This document shows positions 25,940-34,261 of a stretch of DNA of 64,000 bases, piece by piece. Both the position numbers and the translations under genes were made by a program. The stretch covers positions 1,528,001-1,592,000 of the forward strand of contig NZ_CP092827.1 in the NCBI RefSeq assembly GCF_022533585.1, written 5' to 3'. This stretch comes from Pseudomonas sp. LS.1a. Its GTDB lineage: Bacteria > Pseudomonadota > Gammaproteobacteria > Pseudomonadales > Pseudomonadaceae. The notes beneath the pieces were generated by a model. The model was not told where the DNA came from. It was given only the letters and a program-made list of their open reading frames with translations, and searched no databases. The first letter of the stretch is position 1; every line of letters begins with the position of its first letter.

Positions 25940-28141
25940 ATGATCAAACAACGCAGTTCCACCCTGTCCCCCTTGGCATCGGCCATCGGGCAACTGTTAA
26001 TGGGCGTTTCGGCCGTGCTTTTCGTTGGGCCGGCAAATGCCTTGACGTTGGTGGACCATGAGAAAACTATCGGTGCCGGCACCCCTGTTGATAGCTACAG
26101 GGTCACTGACGGCGGGCGCCTGGTAGCCGAGGGCGCCACCACACAGCAGATCGACGTGCGTACAGGCGGTGGTTTGCACCTTGAGAGCACCACGGTGTCA
26201 GCCACGGGGGTCGCTGCGGTGATGGTCAATGGCGGTGCTTCGGCAACCATCGCCAGTGGCTCGCGCCTGACCAGCAATCTGTTCGGCCTCGATGTGCTGC
26301 GCAGTGCGACGGCTGGTGCCAGCGTGTCGGTAAATGGCAGCCATATCGAAGGGGGTATAGGTGGCGCCAGGGTGGCCGGCAGTTCTCATCTGTCCCTGAC
26401 TGACAGTACCTTGGTGAGTACAGGGGCGGCCGGTGCTGCTTTGCTGTTCGGCGATGCCCGGCTGGATGCGATCAACAGCCGGCTGACCGGCGCCACGGAC
26501 GGCATCCGGGTGGTTGGCGATAGCCTTTCGACCGAAGCTGCATCGATCAATCTGCAGGGCACGCACGTGGAAGGCCAGAATGGCGCCGCCATCCGTGTGG
26601 GGAGCGCAAACCAGGCGCCCGGCGATGCGACGATCACCGTCACCGGCGGTACTGCGCTGCTTGGCAGCAATGGCAACCTGCTGGAGGTGGCGAACAACTC
26701 CAACGCCACCATGCGGGTCGAGGGCAGCGACCTGGTGGGGGATGTGTGGGTGGAGTCCGGCTCCAGTGCCAACCTGGCCTTGGGCAACCAGGCCAGCCTG
26801 ACCGGGCGCCTGACCAATGTCGAACGTCTGGCGCTGAATGATGGCGGGCGCTGGAACATGGTGGAGGACAGTGAAGTCGGGCAACTGGACATGGCGGGTG
26901 GCTCGGTGCGGTTCGGTGAGGCCACGCAGTACCAGCGCCTTACCCTGGGCAGCCTGTCGGGCAGTGGCACATTCATCATGGATGCCGACTTCAGCAGCGG
27001 CGAAAGCGACTTCCTCGACATTACCGGCACGGCCACCGGCAACCACAGCCTGCTGGTGGGCAGTAGCGGCAATGAACCCACCCAGGCAAACAGCCTGCAT
27101 CTGGTTCACGCTGCGGCGGGTGATGCGCAGTTCTCCCTGCTCAACGGGCCGGTGGACCTGGGGGCTTTCTCGTATGACCTGGTGCAGCGTGGCAATGACT
27201 GGTACCTGGATGGCGCGACCAAGGTGATCAGCCCAAGCACCGAGGCGGCGATGGCTTTGTTCAACACCGCGCCGACCGTGTGGTATGGCGAGCTGTCATC
27301 CTTGCGCAGCCGCATGGGCGAGCTGCGGCTCGACGAGCGTAAAGCGGGCCTGTGGGCGCGCAGCTATGGCAACAAGTACAACGTCTCTTCCTCGACCGGT
27401 ACACCGTACAGTCAGGTTCAACAGGGTTTCTCGCTGGGTGCCGACACCCCCTTGCCCCTGGGCGACGGCCAATGGCTGGCCGGGGTGATGGCGGGTTACA
27501 GCAGCTCTGATCTGAACTTGACCCGGGGGGCTTCGGGTGAGGTGAAAAGCTACTACCTGGGGTTGTATGCGACCTGGCTGGACGCCCAGAGTGGCTATTA
27601 CCTCGACAGCGTGGTCAAGCTGAACCGCTTCGATAACCAGGCCAAGGTAAGCCTCAGTGATGGCCAGCGCACCGAAGGCGATTATGACAACGTCGGCTTG
27701 GGGGCGTCGGTGGAGTTTGGGCGCCACCTGACGCTGGATGACGACTATTTCGTCGAGCCTTTCGGGCAACTGTCGGTGGTCGGCATCCAGGGCCAGGACT
27801 ACCACCTGGACAATGGCCTGAAGGCTGACGGTGATACGACGCGCTCGGTGCTGGGCAAGGTTGGCGCCACGGCGGGCCGTACTTTGAAGCTTGAGGGGGG
27901 GCAGTGGCTGCAACCTTATGTGCGCCTGGCTTATGTGCACGAGTTTGCCAACAACAACCAGGTCAAGGTCAACGATCACCGTTTCGACAATGACCTGTCA
28001 GGTTCGCGTGGTGAATTGGGCATGGGGGTGGCGGTGTCGTTGATGGACCGCCTGCAGTTGCATGCCGACTTCGACTACAGCAACGGCAAGGCACTGGAGC
28101 AGCCGTGGGGCGTCAACCTGGGAGTGCATTACAGCTGGTAA
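25940..28141 (+). CDS. Autotransporter, pertactin-type (type Va secretion)
   Basis: A 733-residue protein with a signal peptide (residues 1-34, cut after PANA). A passenger of about 390 residues is made of short beta-helix turns rich in Gly, Ser, Thr and Asn (AGGGLHLESTTVSATGVAAV type, with repeated LTDSTL/INSRLTG patterns). An autochaperone-like segment follows (FDLVQRGNDWYLDGA type). The C-terminal 12-strand autotransporter barrel of about 280 residues starts near RKAGLWARSYGNKY and ends in LGVHYSW, with the expected aromatic last residue. It would be displayed on or released from the outer membrane. The passenger has no protease or lipase motif that I can see, so adhesin is the likely class. 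Confidence 0.9.
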   Translation: MIKQRSSTLSPLASAIGQLLMGVSAVLFVGPANALTLVDHEKTIGAGTPVDSYRVTDGGRLVAEGATTQQIDVRTGGGLHLESTTVSATGVAAVMVNGGASATIASGSRLTSNLFGLDVLRSATAGASVSVNGSHIEGGIGGARVAGSSHLSLTDSTLVSTGAAGAALLFGDARLDAINSRLTGATDGIRVVGDSLSTEAASINLQGTHVEGQNGAAIRVGSANQAPGDATITVTGGTALLGSNGNLLEVANNSNATMRVEGSDLVGDVWVESGSSANLALGNQASLTGRLTNVERLALNDGGRWNMVEDSEVGQLDMAGGSVRFGEATQYQRLTLGSLSGSGTFIMDADFSSGESDFLDITGTATGNHSLLVGSSGNEPTQANSLHLVHAAAGDAQFSLLNGPVDLGAFSYDLVQRGNDWYLDGATKVISPSTEAAMALFNTAPTVWYGELSSLRSRMGELRLDERKAGLWARSYGNKYNVSSSTGTPYSQVQQGFSLGADTPLPLGDGQWLAGVMAGYSSSDLNLTRGASGEVKSYYLGLYATWLDAQSGYYLDSVVKLNRFDNQAKVSLSDGQRTEGDYDNVGLGASVEFGRHLTLDDDYFVEPFGQLSVVGIQGQDYHLDNGLKADGDTTRSVLGKVGATAGRTLKLEGGQWLQPYVRLAYVHEFANNNQVKVNDHRFDNDLSGSRGELGMGVAVSLMDRLQLHADFDYSNGKALEQPWGVNLGVHYSW

Positions 28142-28192
28142 GGCATGGCGAGCCGCTCATTGCGCCGGACTGGACACGTTGGAGGTTAGGTT

Positions 28193-29659
28193 ATGCGAAA
28201 CGGGAAGTCGGAAACGCTTTTTCCTCCACCCTGGGTGGACGGCTCGCTTGAAAACCTGGAGGGTGGCGCGCAAAACGTCATCCCTCTGGATCTGCTGGAA
28301 AAGCCTCTACGTGTGGATGTCACGCCGTGGCCGGGCTCCAACCCCGCCCCAGGCACGCCGGAGACACTGGTGTTGTTGTGCGATGGTGTACAGATAGGTG
28401 AACCCAGGCAATGGGAGGCTCCCATTGATCCCGATGACTATTATGTCGAAATCCCTCTGCTTCACCTCAGGGAGGACAGCACCCCTGAATTGATCTACAG
28501 GGTCACGGGTTACAACGGTGCTGAAGGGTATTCGGAGCCGCTGATCATAACCCTGGACTTGACCGGGCCCAGGTTGGGCGGTGATCGCGGTGGCCTGATA
28601 TTCGAAGCAGAGGTGCTCACCGATGGCGTAACGGCGGATTACCTGGAGCGTCACGATGATGTGCTGGTCGCACGGGTGCCGGACTATCAGGTCTTTGTGC
28701 CTGGAGACCACATTCGCTGGTTTTGGGATACGACGCTGTACGAAGACAATCTTGTCGGCGAGAAGGTTCTCAAGCAGGGGGACTTTCCCGTTACGCTGGA
28801 AATCTCCGGCGATATCATCCGGGCGCGAGGGGACGGGGTGCGTTTCGTGCATTACCGGCTAAACGATTATGCCGGTAACAAGAGTTCACCTGAAGAGCCG
28901 AAAGTGGTCCAGCTGAAGGCTGATACGGCACCTTTGCCCAGAGAACTGGGCTGGCCGGAAATCAGCCATACCACGGGAAGCGGGCAGCAGGTGGAACTGG
29001 ACCCCAACAAGAGGCTGAACTACATGCGGGTGACTGTGCCAGCGGGGGCTGCGTTCCCTGGCGAGAAGGTCGAGGTGTCATGGGGAGCGCCGGGAGGGAT
29101 CGGGAGCTACCTGGCGACAGAGGAGGCACCAGGCTTTCCCGGTCAGTACGATATCCCGCTGAACCTGATTGCACAGCACAGCGGTAAAGTGCTGACAGTA
29201 GCTTTTCATGTGACCGACAAAAATGGCAAGGTTCATCAGTCCGATGCCCGCCTGGTATCGTTTTTGCCGCTGACTCAAGGGTTTCCGACACCGGATATTC
29301 CCCCTCCTTCTGCCACCCATGGCACGGTCTATGTTTCCAATGTCCCGGCAGAGGGGATGGTCATTACCGTCAATGCCTGGCGCTATATCCATACGGACCA
29401 CAGGGTAACGTTGGTCGTCGGCGGAGAGGATGCGCAGGGTAACGCCCAGAGCGAAGAAGTGCTGAAGGAGCATGCTGTGACCCCGGAGCAAGTAATGAGC
29501 GGCTTGGGTTTCGACGATATGGTCAAGGCGAGCAAGCCTTTTCTGTCAAGGCTCAAGCGTGACAAGCTCTCTGTCCGGATCTCCATCAGCTTCGATCAAG
29601 GCCAGACATGGCCGTCATCGCCCGTCTTTCCACTGCTTGACATGTATCTGCGCGATTGA
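28193..29659 (+). CDS. Multi-Ig-like protein of unknown function (488 residues)
   Basis: No named family and no signal peptide. Its three or four modules follow the same plan as the other Ig-like proteins of the island (VPGDHIRWFWDTTLYEDN ... VTLEISGDII ... VHYRLNDYAGN; FPGEKVEVSWGAPG ... VAFHVTDKNG). The last 100 residues match the C-terminal domain of the 604-residue protein (LSVRISISFDQGQTWPSSP, preceded by GGEDAQGN and VTPEQVMSGLG). GGAGG stands directly before the ATG, 51 bases after the autotransporter, so the two probably share a transcript. Its stop lies 9 bases from the stop of the convergent pilus chaperone gene, which places the right edge of the island very precisely. Confidence 0.75.
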   Translation: MRNGKSETLFPPPWVDGSLENLEGGAQNVIPLDLLEKPLRVDVTPWPGSNPAPGTPETLVLLCDGVQIGEPRQWEAPIDPDDYYVEIPLLHLREDSTPELIYRVTGYNGAEGYSEPLIITLDLTGPRLGGDRGGLIFEAEVLTDGVTADYLERHDDVLVARVPDYQVFVPGDHIRWFWDTTLYEDNLVGEKVLKQGDFPVTLEISGDIIRARGDGVRFVHYRLNDYAGNKSSPEEPKVVQLKADTAPLPRELGWPEISHTTGSGQQVELDPNKRLNYMRVTVPAGAAFPGEKVEVSWGAPGGIGSYLATEEAPGFPGQYDIPLNLIAQHSGKVLTVAFHVTDKNGKVHQSDARLVSFLPLTQGFPTPDIPPPSATHGTVYVSNVPAEGMVITVNAWRYIHTDHRVTLVVGGEDAQGNAQSEEVLKEHAVTPEQVMSGLGFDDMVKASKPFLSRLKRDKLSVRISISFDQGQTWPSSPVFPLLDMYLRD

Positions 29660-29668
29660 ACAGTTGGA

Positions 29669-30403
29669 CTATATCGACGAAATGGGCAGTGGTTTTTCCA
29701 TCAACCGGGTGCTGCCACCGTAGTCGTTGATCGTGGTGAAACGAACCTTCAGGCCGTCTGCAGCACGGGTTGTCTTCAGTTCGAAGGACTGCTTTTGCAT
29801 GGGCAATGCCATCAGAGCCGTGTCTATCTTTTCGCCGGTTCCTGTTTTGTAAACTTCCAGGCGGCTGAAGGTGAAGTGGTAAGGCGTGGGGTTGTGAACT
29901 TGCAGGTAGGTTTTGCCGTTTTTGCTCGCCAGTGACCACTGCAGGCTATCCAGGTGCTGTTCGGGCACACCTTTTACCTGGCTGGGCCGATAGAACAGCT
30001 TGATGCGGGTGCGCAGGGCTATTTTCAGTACATTTTGCAGACCGCTATCGACCTGGGGAATTTCCTGCACATTGAAGTAGAACAGCGATTCGCGATCGTT
30101 GGGCAGGTTGTTTGGCAGTGCGTTTATCTTGACCAGCTGCTCGCGTTTGGGGTCGAGCCGGAACAAGGTGGGGGATACGGCAAAAGGCACTGCGGTACTG
30201 GTGTCGTCGGCCTCGGTGTTTACCCAGGCCTGTACCGCGTAAGTGGCCTGGCTTGGGTTGGCGACAACCACCGAGCTGCTGTGTTTGTCGCTGGAGTGGA
30301 CAACACGGGTGGCACTGATGGTCAAGGCCGCTTCACTGGTTGAGGAAAGCGTTGCCAGGCAGGCAAAGCTGAGTACGTACTTGCGCAGCGTGGTTATGGA
30401 CAT
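29669..30403 (-). CDS. Periplasmic pilus chaperone (FimC/PapD family)
   Basis: A 244-residue protein with a signal peptide (1-25, cut after SEA) and two Ig-like domains. The first contains VVANPSQATYAVQAWV and the family signature LFYFNVQEIP; the RTRIKLFYRP strand marks the subunit-binding cleft, followed by the second domain. The length is typical. It would fold pilins in the periplasm and hand them to the usher. The usher gene now lies 21.7 kb away at 5392-7917. The gene sits 60 bases after the pilin gene on the same strand, so these two still form an operon. Confidence 0.92.
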   Translation of the reverse strand: MSITTLRKYVLSFACLATLSSTSEAALTISATRVVHSSDKHSSSVVVANPSQATYAVQAWVNTEADDTSTAVPFAVSPTLFRLDPKREQLVKINALPNNLPNDRESLFYFNVQEIPQVDSGLQNVLKIALRTRIKLFYRPSQVKGVPEQHLDSLQWSLASKNGKTYLQVHNPTPYHFTFSRLEVYKTGTGEKIDTALMALPMQKQSFELKTTRAADGLKVRFTTINDYGGSTRLMEKPLPISSI

Positions 30404-30463
30404 GGTGGGGCCGGCATGATAGGCGAAACGGATGAGTCCCCCTGGCAGCGCAGGGGGGGAGAA

Positions 30464-30991
30464 TCAGCGGATGTCGACATTGAATGAGATGTTGCTGTCG
30501 ATCTGCCCTTCGCTCACCTTCGCAGCGGTGGTGACAAGGCGCGCTGAAAAGACCATGTCGGTGTCGCGAGTGTCTTTCACCTCATAGGCCATCGATTCGG
30601 TATTGGGCTTGAGGCGTTTCGTGAGGTCGTTGATTGCCAGACCCAGGCCAGTGGTGTAGCCAAGGCCGTCCCTGAGGGCATAAAGATCGGCATTTGCCGG
30701 ATCCGCACCGAGGCCCGCCTGGAAGGTGGCGTAGGCATTCTGGGTGCCAGTCACGCAGCTTGCCGGCACGCGCAACGCGAATTCTCTCTTGGTGGTTTCC
30801 TGGCCGATTGCATCGAAGTCGAACGTGTTGAAGTTACCCAGGAAGACCACTGGCAGGCTTGGACCGCCTGGGGTAACGACCTCGATAGGGCAGGTGCCAG
30901 GCGCACTGACAGAACCATCGAAGTTGATGATGGCTGCCATTGCCGCGCTGCTGCAAAGGCTCAGCGCAAGTACAGATAGTGTTTTTTTCAT
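30464..30991 (-). CDS. Major pilin of the chaperone-usher locus (FimA-like)
   Basis: A 175-residue protein with a signal peptide (1-19, cut after AMA). Two cysteines (34 and 79) make the pilin disulfide (SVSAPGTCPIEV ... VPASCVTG), and the C-terminal strand reads DSNISFNVDIR. I took the ATG at 30991 because it gives a clean signal peptide; the 24 upstream codons do not. It is probably the first gene of the original pilus operon. The region upstream (30992-31150) would hold the promoter. Confidence 0.85.
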   Translation of the reverse strand: MKKTLSVLALSLCSSAAMAAIINFDGSVSAPGTCPIEVVTPGGPSLPVVFLGNFNTFDFDAIGQETTKREFALRVPASCVTGTQNAYATFQAGLGADPANADLYALRDGLGYTTGLGLAINDLTKRLKPNTESMAYEVKDTRDTDMVFSARLVTTAAKVSEGQIDSNISFNVDIR

Positions 30992-31150
30992 TGGATGATC
31001 CCTGTGTTGAATGGCTGCGAACTCATGTATCTCAGCGCGCAGACAGAGTACGCAGGGCAACACAGGTGGGCTGTAGGCGAAGGCTGCACAATGCGGGGGA
31101 AACAGGCTGATCGAAGGGGAGCCATGCCCCTTCGTCTGTGCAGCCCGGGA

Positions 31151-31560
31151 TCAGTGGCGGGTATCGGCTGCCGTCGAAGCCAGCAACTGCTTTTGCTCAA
31201 GCCAGTCGAACGGTTCGCCACGCTGTTCGCATTCGTAGCGGCGCTCTTCCAGGGCCTGGTACAGGCTCAGCTCTTCATCCGGCATGAAGTGCAGGCAGTC
31301 GCCACCGAAGAACCACAGCAGGTCGCGTGGCACCAGGTGGGCGATTTGCGGGTAGCGCTGGATCACCTGGCAGATCAGGTCCTGGCCCAGGTACTGGCTT
31401 TGCAGGGGATCTTGCGGCAGCAGGGTCAGCAGCTCGTCGAAGCGTTCGAGAAACAGGACGTGGCTTTCCTCCGGTACCTGCTCGGCCTCACCCAGGGCTG
31501 CCAGGATGGTGCGCAGGTGATTCAGCAGTTGCAGGTGGTATTCCAGATGGGGGTGGCCAT
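31151..31560 (-). pseudogene. Conserved small protein with its start codon out of frame by one base
   Basis: On the minus strand an open frame of about 135 codons reads HLEYHLQLLNHLRTIL ... PRDLLWFFGGDCLHF ... ASTAADTRH, which looks like a real acidic helical protein. No ATG, GTG or TTG lies in frame before the GTG at 31366. At 31560 there is an ATG with a good GAGGA site just upstream, but it is one base out of register with this frame and reads only 12 codons to a stop. One extra G after the ATG would give MGHPHLEYHLQLL and a continuous gene. The simplest readings are a one-base deletion or a sequencing error; a CTG start is possible. Function unknown. Confidence 0.6.
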
Positions 31561-31681
31561 GGGGTGGTCCTCGGGGTGGTTGAAACGGGGGCGGAGTATA
31601 CGCCGGTTGGGGGCGGGTTGGGGAAGGCGGTGGCCGTACCGCCCCCTCAGGCTCCGTCCACCCGGCAGACGGGGCAACGGA

Positions 31682-34129
31682 TCAGCGCACCTTGCCCTGT
31701 TCGGGCAGCAACTGCGCTTTGTCGAAGGCATCCACATCGATCACTGCCCGGCGTGCCTGTTCCGCGGCCTGCAGCCGTTGCCCTTCACCCGGCTGCAGTA
31801 CACCACCCTCTACAGCCGCAGCAATCACTGACTGGCCGGGGGCTGGCCGTACCTTGCCCTCCTTTATCGCCTGATGAAGCGCCTTGTGCAGTGGCGCTGC
31901 GTCAGCCAGCAACGCGCAAGCCCGTTGCAGTGCTGCCACCGGGTCGCCCTCGGCCTGCGGCCTGAAGCAACCCGCAAGCAACTCTTCCAGAGCCGGGTCG
32001 CCCTTGCTGCGGCCGATCAGCGCCGCGACTTCGGCATCCAGTTCATCGCTGGGCCCGGTATGGCGGCGGCCGAAGGGGAACACCAGGGCCCGTAGTGCGC
32101 AGCCGACAAAGCGGTTGGGGAAGTTCTCGAGCAGCCGGTCCAGGGCTGTTTCCGCCTGGCCCAGGCTCTCTTCCATCGCCCAGCGCAGCAAAGGCTGCAT
32201 GTGTTCCGGTGAGCCCAGGTCGTGATAGCGCTTGAGCGCGGCACTGGACAGGTACAGGTAACTCAGCACATCTCCGAGCCTTGCGCTCAGGCGTTCGCGG
32301 CGTTTCAGCGCGCCGCCCAGCAGCATCATCGACAGGTCTGCCAGCATGGCGAAGGCCGCCGCCTGACGGTTGAGGGCGCGGAAGTAGCCTTGGCTGAGGG
32401 CATCGCCCGGCACGTTCTCCAGGCGGCCCAGCCCCAGGTTGAACACTAGCGTGCTAGCCGCGTTACCGGCGGCGAACATGATGTGTTTCATCAGCAGATC
32501 GTCGAATTCCCGTAGCGCCTGCTCGCGGTCCTCGCGGCCAGCCAGGGCCATTTCCTTGAGCACGAACGGGTGGCAGCGGATGGCGCCCTGGCCGAAGATC
32601 ATCAGGTTGCGCGAGAGGATGTTGGCGCCTTCGACGGTGATGAAGATCGGCGCGCCTTGCCAGTTGCGCCCCAGGTAATTGTTCGGGCCCATGATGATGG
32701 CCTTGCCACCGTGCACGTCCATGGCGTGCTGGATGCACTCGCGGCCGCGTTCGGTGAGGTGGTACTTGAGAATTGCCGACAGCACCGAAGGCTTCTCGCC
32801 CAGGTCCACGGCCCTGGCGGTCAGCAGGCGGGCGCTGTCCATCAGCCAGGCATTGCCACCGATGCGGGCCAGGGATTCCTGGATGCCTTCGAAAGCGGCC
32901 AAGGGCACATTGAACTGCTCACGGATATTGGCATATTGGCCAGTGACCAGGCTGGTGTACTTGGCGGCCCCGGTACCCACGGCCGGCAGGGAGATCGAGC
33001 GACCGACCGACAGGCAGTTCATCAGCATCATCCAGCCCTTGCCGAGCATGGCCTGGCCGCCGATGAGACAGTCCAGCGGCACGAACACGTTCTTGCCGCT
33101 GTTGGGGCCGTTCATGAAGGCGGCGCCCAGCGGCAGGTGGCGTTTGCCGATTTCCACGCCCGGGGTGTCGGTGGGGATCAGCGCCAGGCTGATGCCCAAC
33201 TCTTCTTCCTCGCCCAGCAGGTGGTCCGGATCGTAGGCCTTGAATGCCAGACCCAGCAGGGTAGCGACCGGGCCGAGGGTGATGTAGCGCTTTTCCCAGT
33301 TCAGGCGCAGGCCGATGACTTCCTCGCCTTGCCATTGTCCTTTGCAGACGACGCCAGTGTCCGGCATCGCGCCCGCGTCGGAGCCTGCCAGCGGGCCAGT
33401 GAGGGCGAAGCAGGGGATTTCCTCGCCGCGGGCCAGGCGCGGCAAGTAATGTCTGCGTTGTTTATCGGTGCCGTAGTGCAGCAGTAGTTCGGCCGGGCCG
33501 AGGGAGTTGGGCACCATTACCGTGGAGGCCAGGTCGCCGCTGCGGGTGGCCAGCTTCATTGCCACCTGGGAGTGGGCGTAGGCCGAGAAGCCTTTACCGC
33601 CGTATTCCTTGGGAATTATCAGGGCGAAGAAGCCATTCTGCTTGATATGTGCCCAGGCTTCGGGCGGCAGGTCCATGTCCTGGCCGATCTGCCAGTCACT
33701 GACCATGGCGCAGAGTGCTTCTGTCGGGCCATCGATGAAGGCCTGTTCTTCCTCGGTCAGCTTCGGCGCCGGGTAATCGAGCAGGATGCGCCAGTCGGGG
33801 CGGCCGCTGAACAGTTCGCCGTCCCACCACACGGTGCCAGCATCGATCGCCTCGCGTTCGGTTTGCGACATCGGCGGCAGAGTGCGCTGAAACCAATGGA
33901 ACACCGGGCCGGTGAATACCTTGCGGCGCCAATCGGGCAAGGCCACCAGGGCGATTTTCAGCGCCAGCACGGCCCAGATCAGCGTCAGCAGCCAGCCGGG
34001 TGCATGGCTGAATATACCCATCAGCAGCACATAGGCCGCCATGATGCCCAGTATCTGCAAGGGTTCCAGGCGCCTGTGCGTGAGGTACGCCGCGCCGATC
34101 ACCAACCCCGCCAACCACAACAGCCACAT
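31682..34129 (-). CDS. fadE: Acyl-CoA dehydrogenase, FadE type
   Basis: An 815-residue protein, matching the unusual length of E. coli FadE (814). Two or three membrane segments stand at the N-terminus (residues 1-20 and about 27-60). The acyl-CoA dehydrogenase fold follows (ALTGPLAGSDAGAMPD for the FAD/substrate site; MDVHGGKAIIMGPNNYLGR for the C-terminal flavin domain), then the FadE-specific C-terminal extension. It catalyses the first, FAD-linked step of fatty-acid beta-oxidation, probably membrane associated. The flanking genes are unrelated, so it is likely monocistronic. Confidence 0.93.
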   Translation of the reverse strand: MWLLWLAGLVIGAAYLTHRRLEPLQILGIMAAYVLLMGIFSHAPGWLLTLIWAVLALKIALVALPDWRRKVFTGPVFHWFQRTLPPMSQTEREAIDAGTVWWDGELFSGRPDWRILLDYPAPKLTEEEQAFIDGPTEALCAMVSDWQIGQDMDLPPEAWAHIKQNGFFALIIPKEYGGKGFSAYAHSQVAMKLATRSGDLASTVMVPNSLGPAELLLHYGTDKQRRHYLPRLARGEEIPCFALTGPLAGSDAGAMPDTGVVCKGQWQGEEVIGLRLNWEKRYITLGPVATLLGLAFKAYDPDHLLGEEEELGISLALIPTDTPGVEIGKRHLPLGAAFMNGPNSGKNVFVPLDCLIGGQAMLGKGWMMLMNCLSVGRSISLPAVGTGAAKYTSLVTGQYANIREQFNVPLAAFEGIQESLARIGGNAWLMDSARLLTARAVDLGEKPSVLSAILKYHLTERGRECIQHAMDVHGGKAIIMGPNNYLGRNWQGAPIFITVEGANILSRNLMIFGQGAIRCHPFVLKEMALAGREDREQALREFDDLLMKHIMFAAGNAASTLVFNLGLGRLENVPGDALSQGYFRALNRQAAAFAMLADLSMMLLGGALKRRERLSARLGDVLSYLYLSSAALKRYHDLGSPEHMQPLLRWAMEESLGQAETALDRLLENFPNRFVGCALRALVFPFGRRHTGPSDELDAEVAALIGRSKGDPALEELLAGCFRPQAEGDPVAALQRACALLADAAPLHKALHQAIKEGKVRPAPGQSVIAAAVEGGVLQPGEGQRLQAAEQARRAVIDVDAFDKAQLLPEQGKVR

Positions 34130-34261
34130 AGCCCTTCCTCCATGGAAACGGTGTTCGAAGCCTATGCCAAGAGCTTAGACGGCCGCTTGGCAAAGGCTTT
34201 ACCTGAACAGTGACAAGGTGTGGCTGGAAGCGTTCGCTGCAAGGTATCGAGGGGCAGGCAA

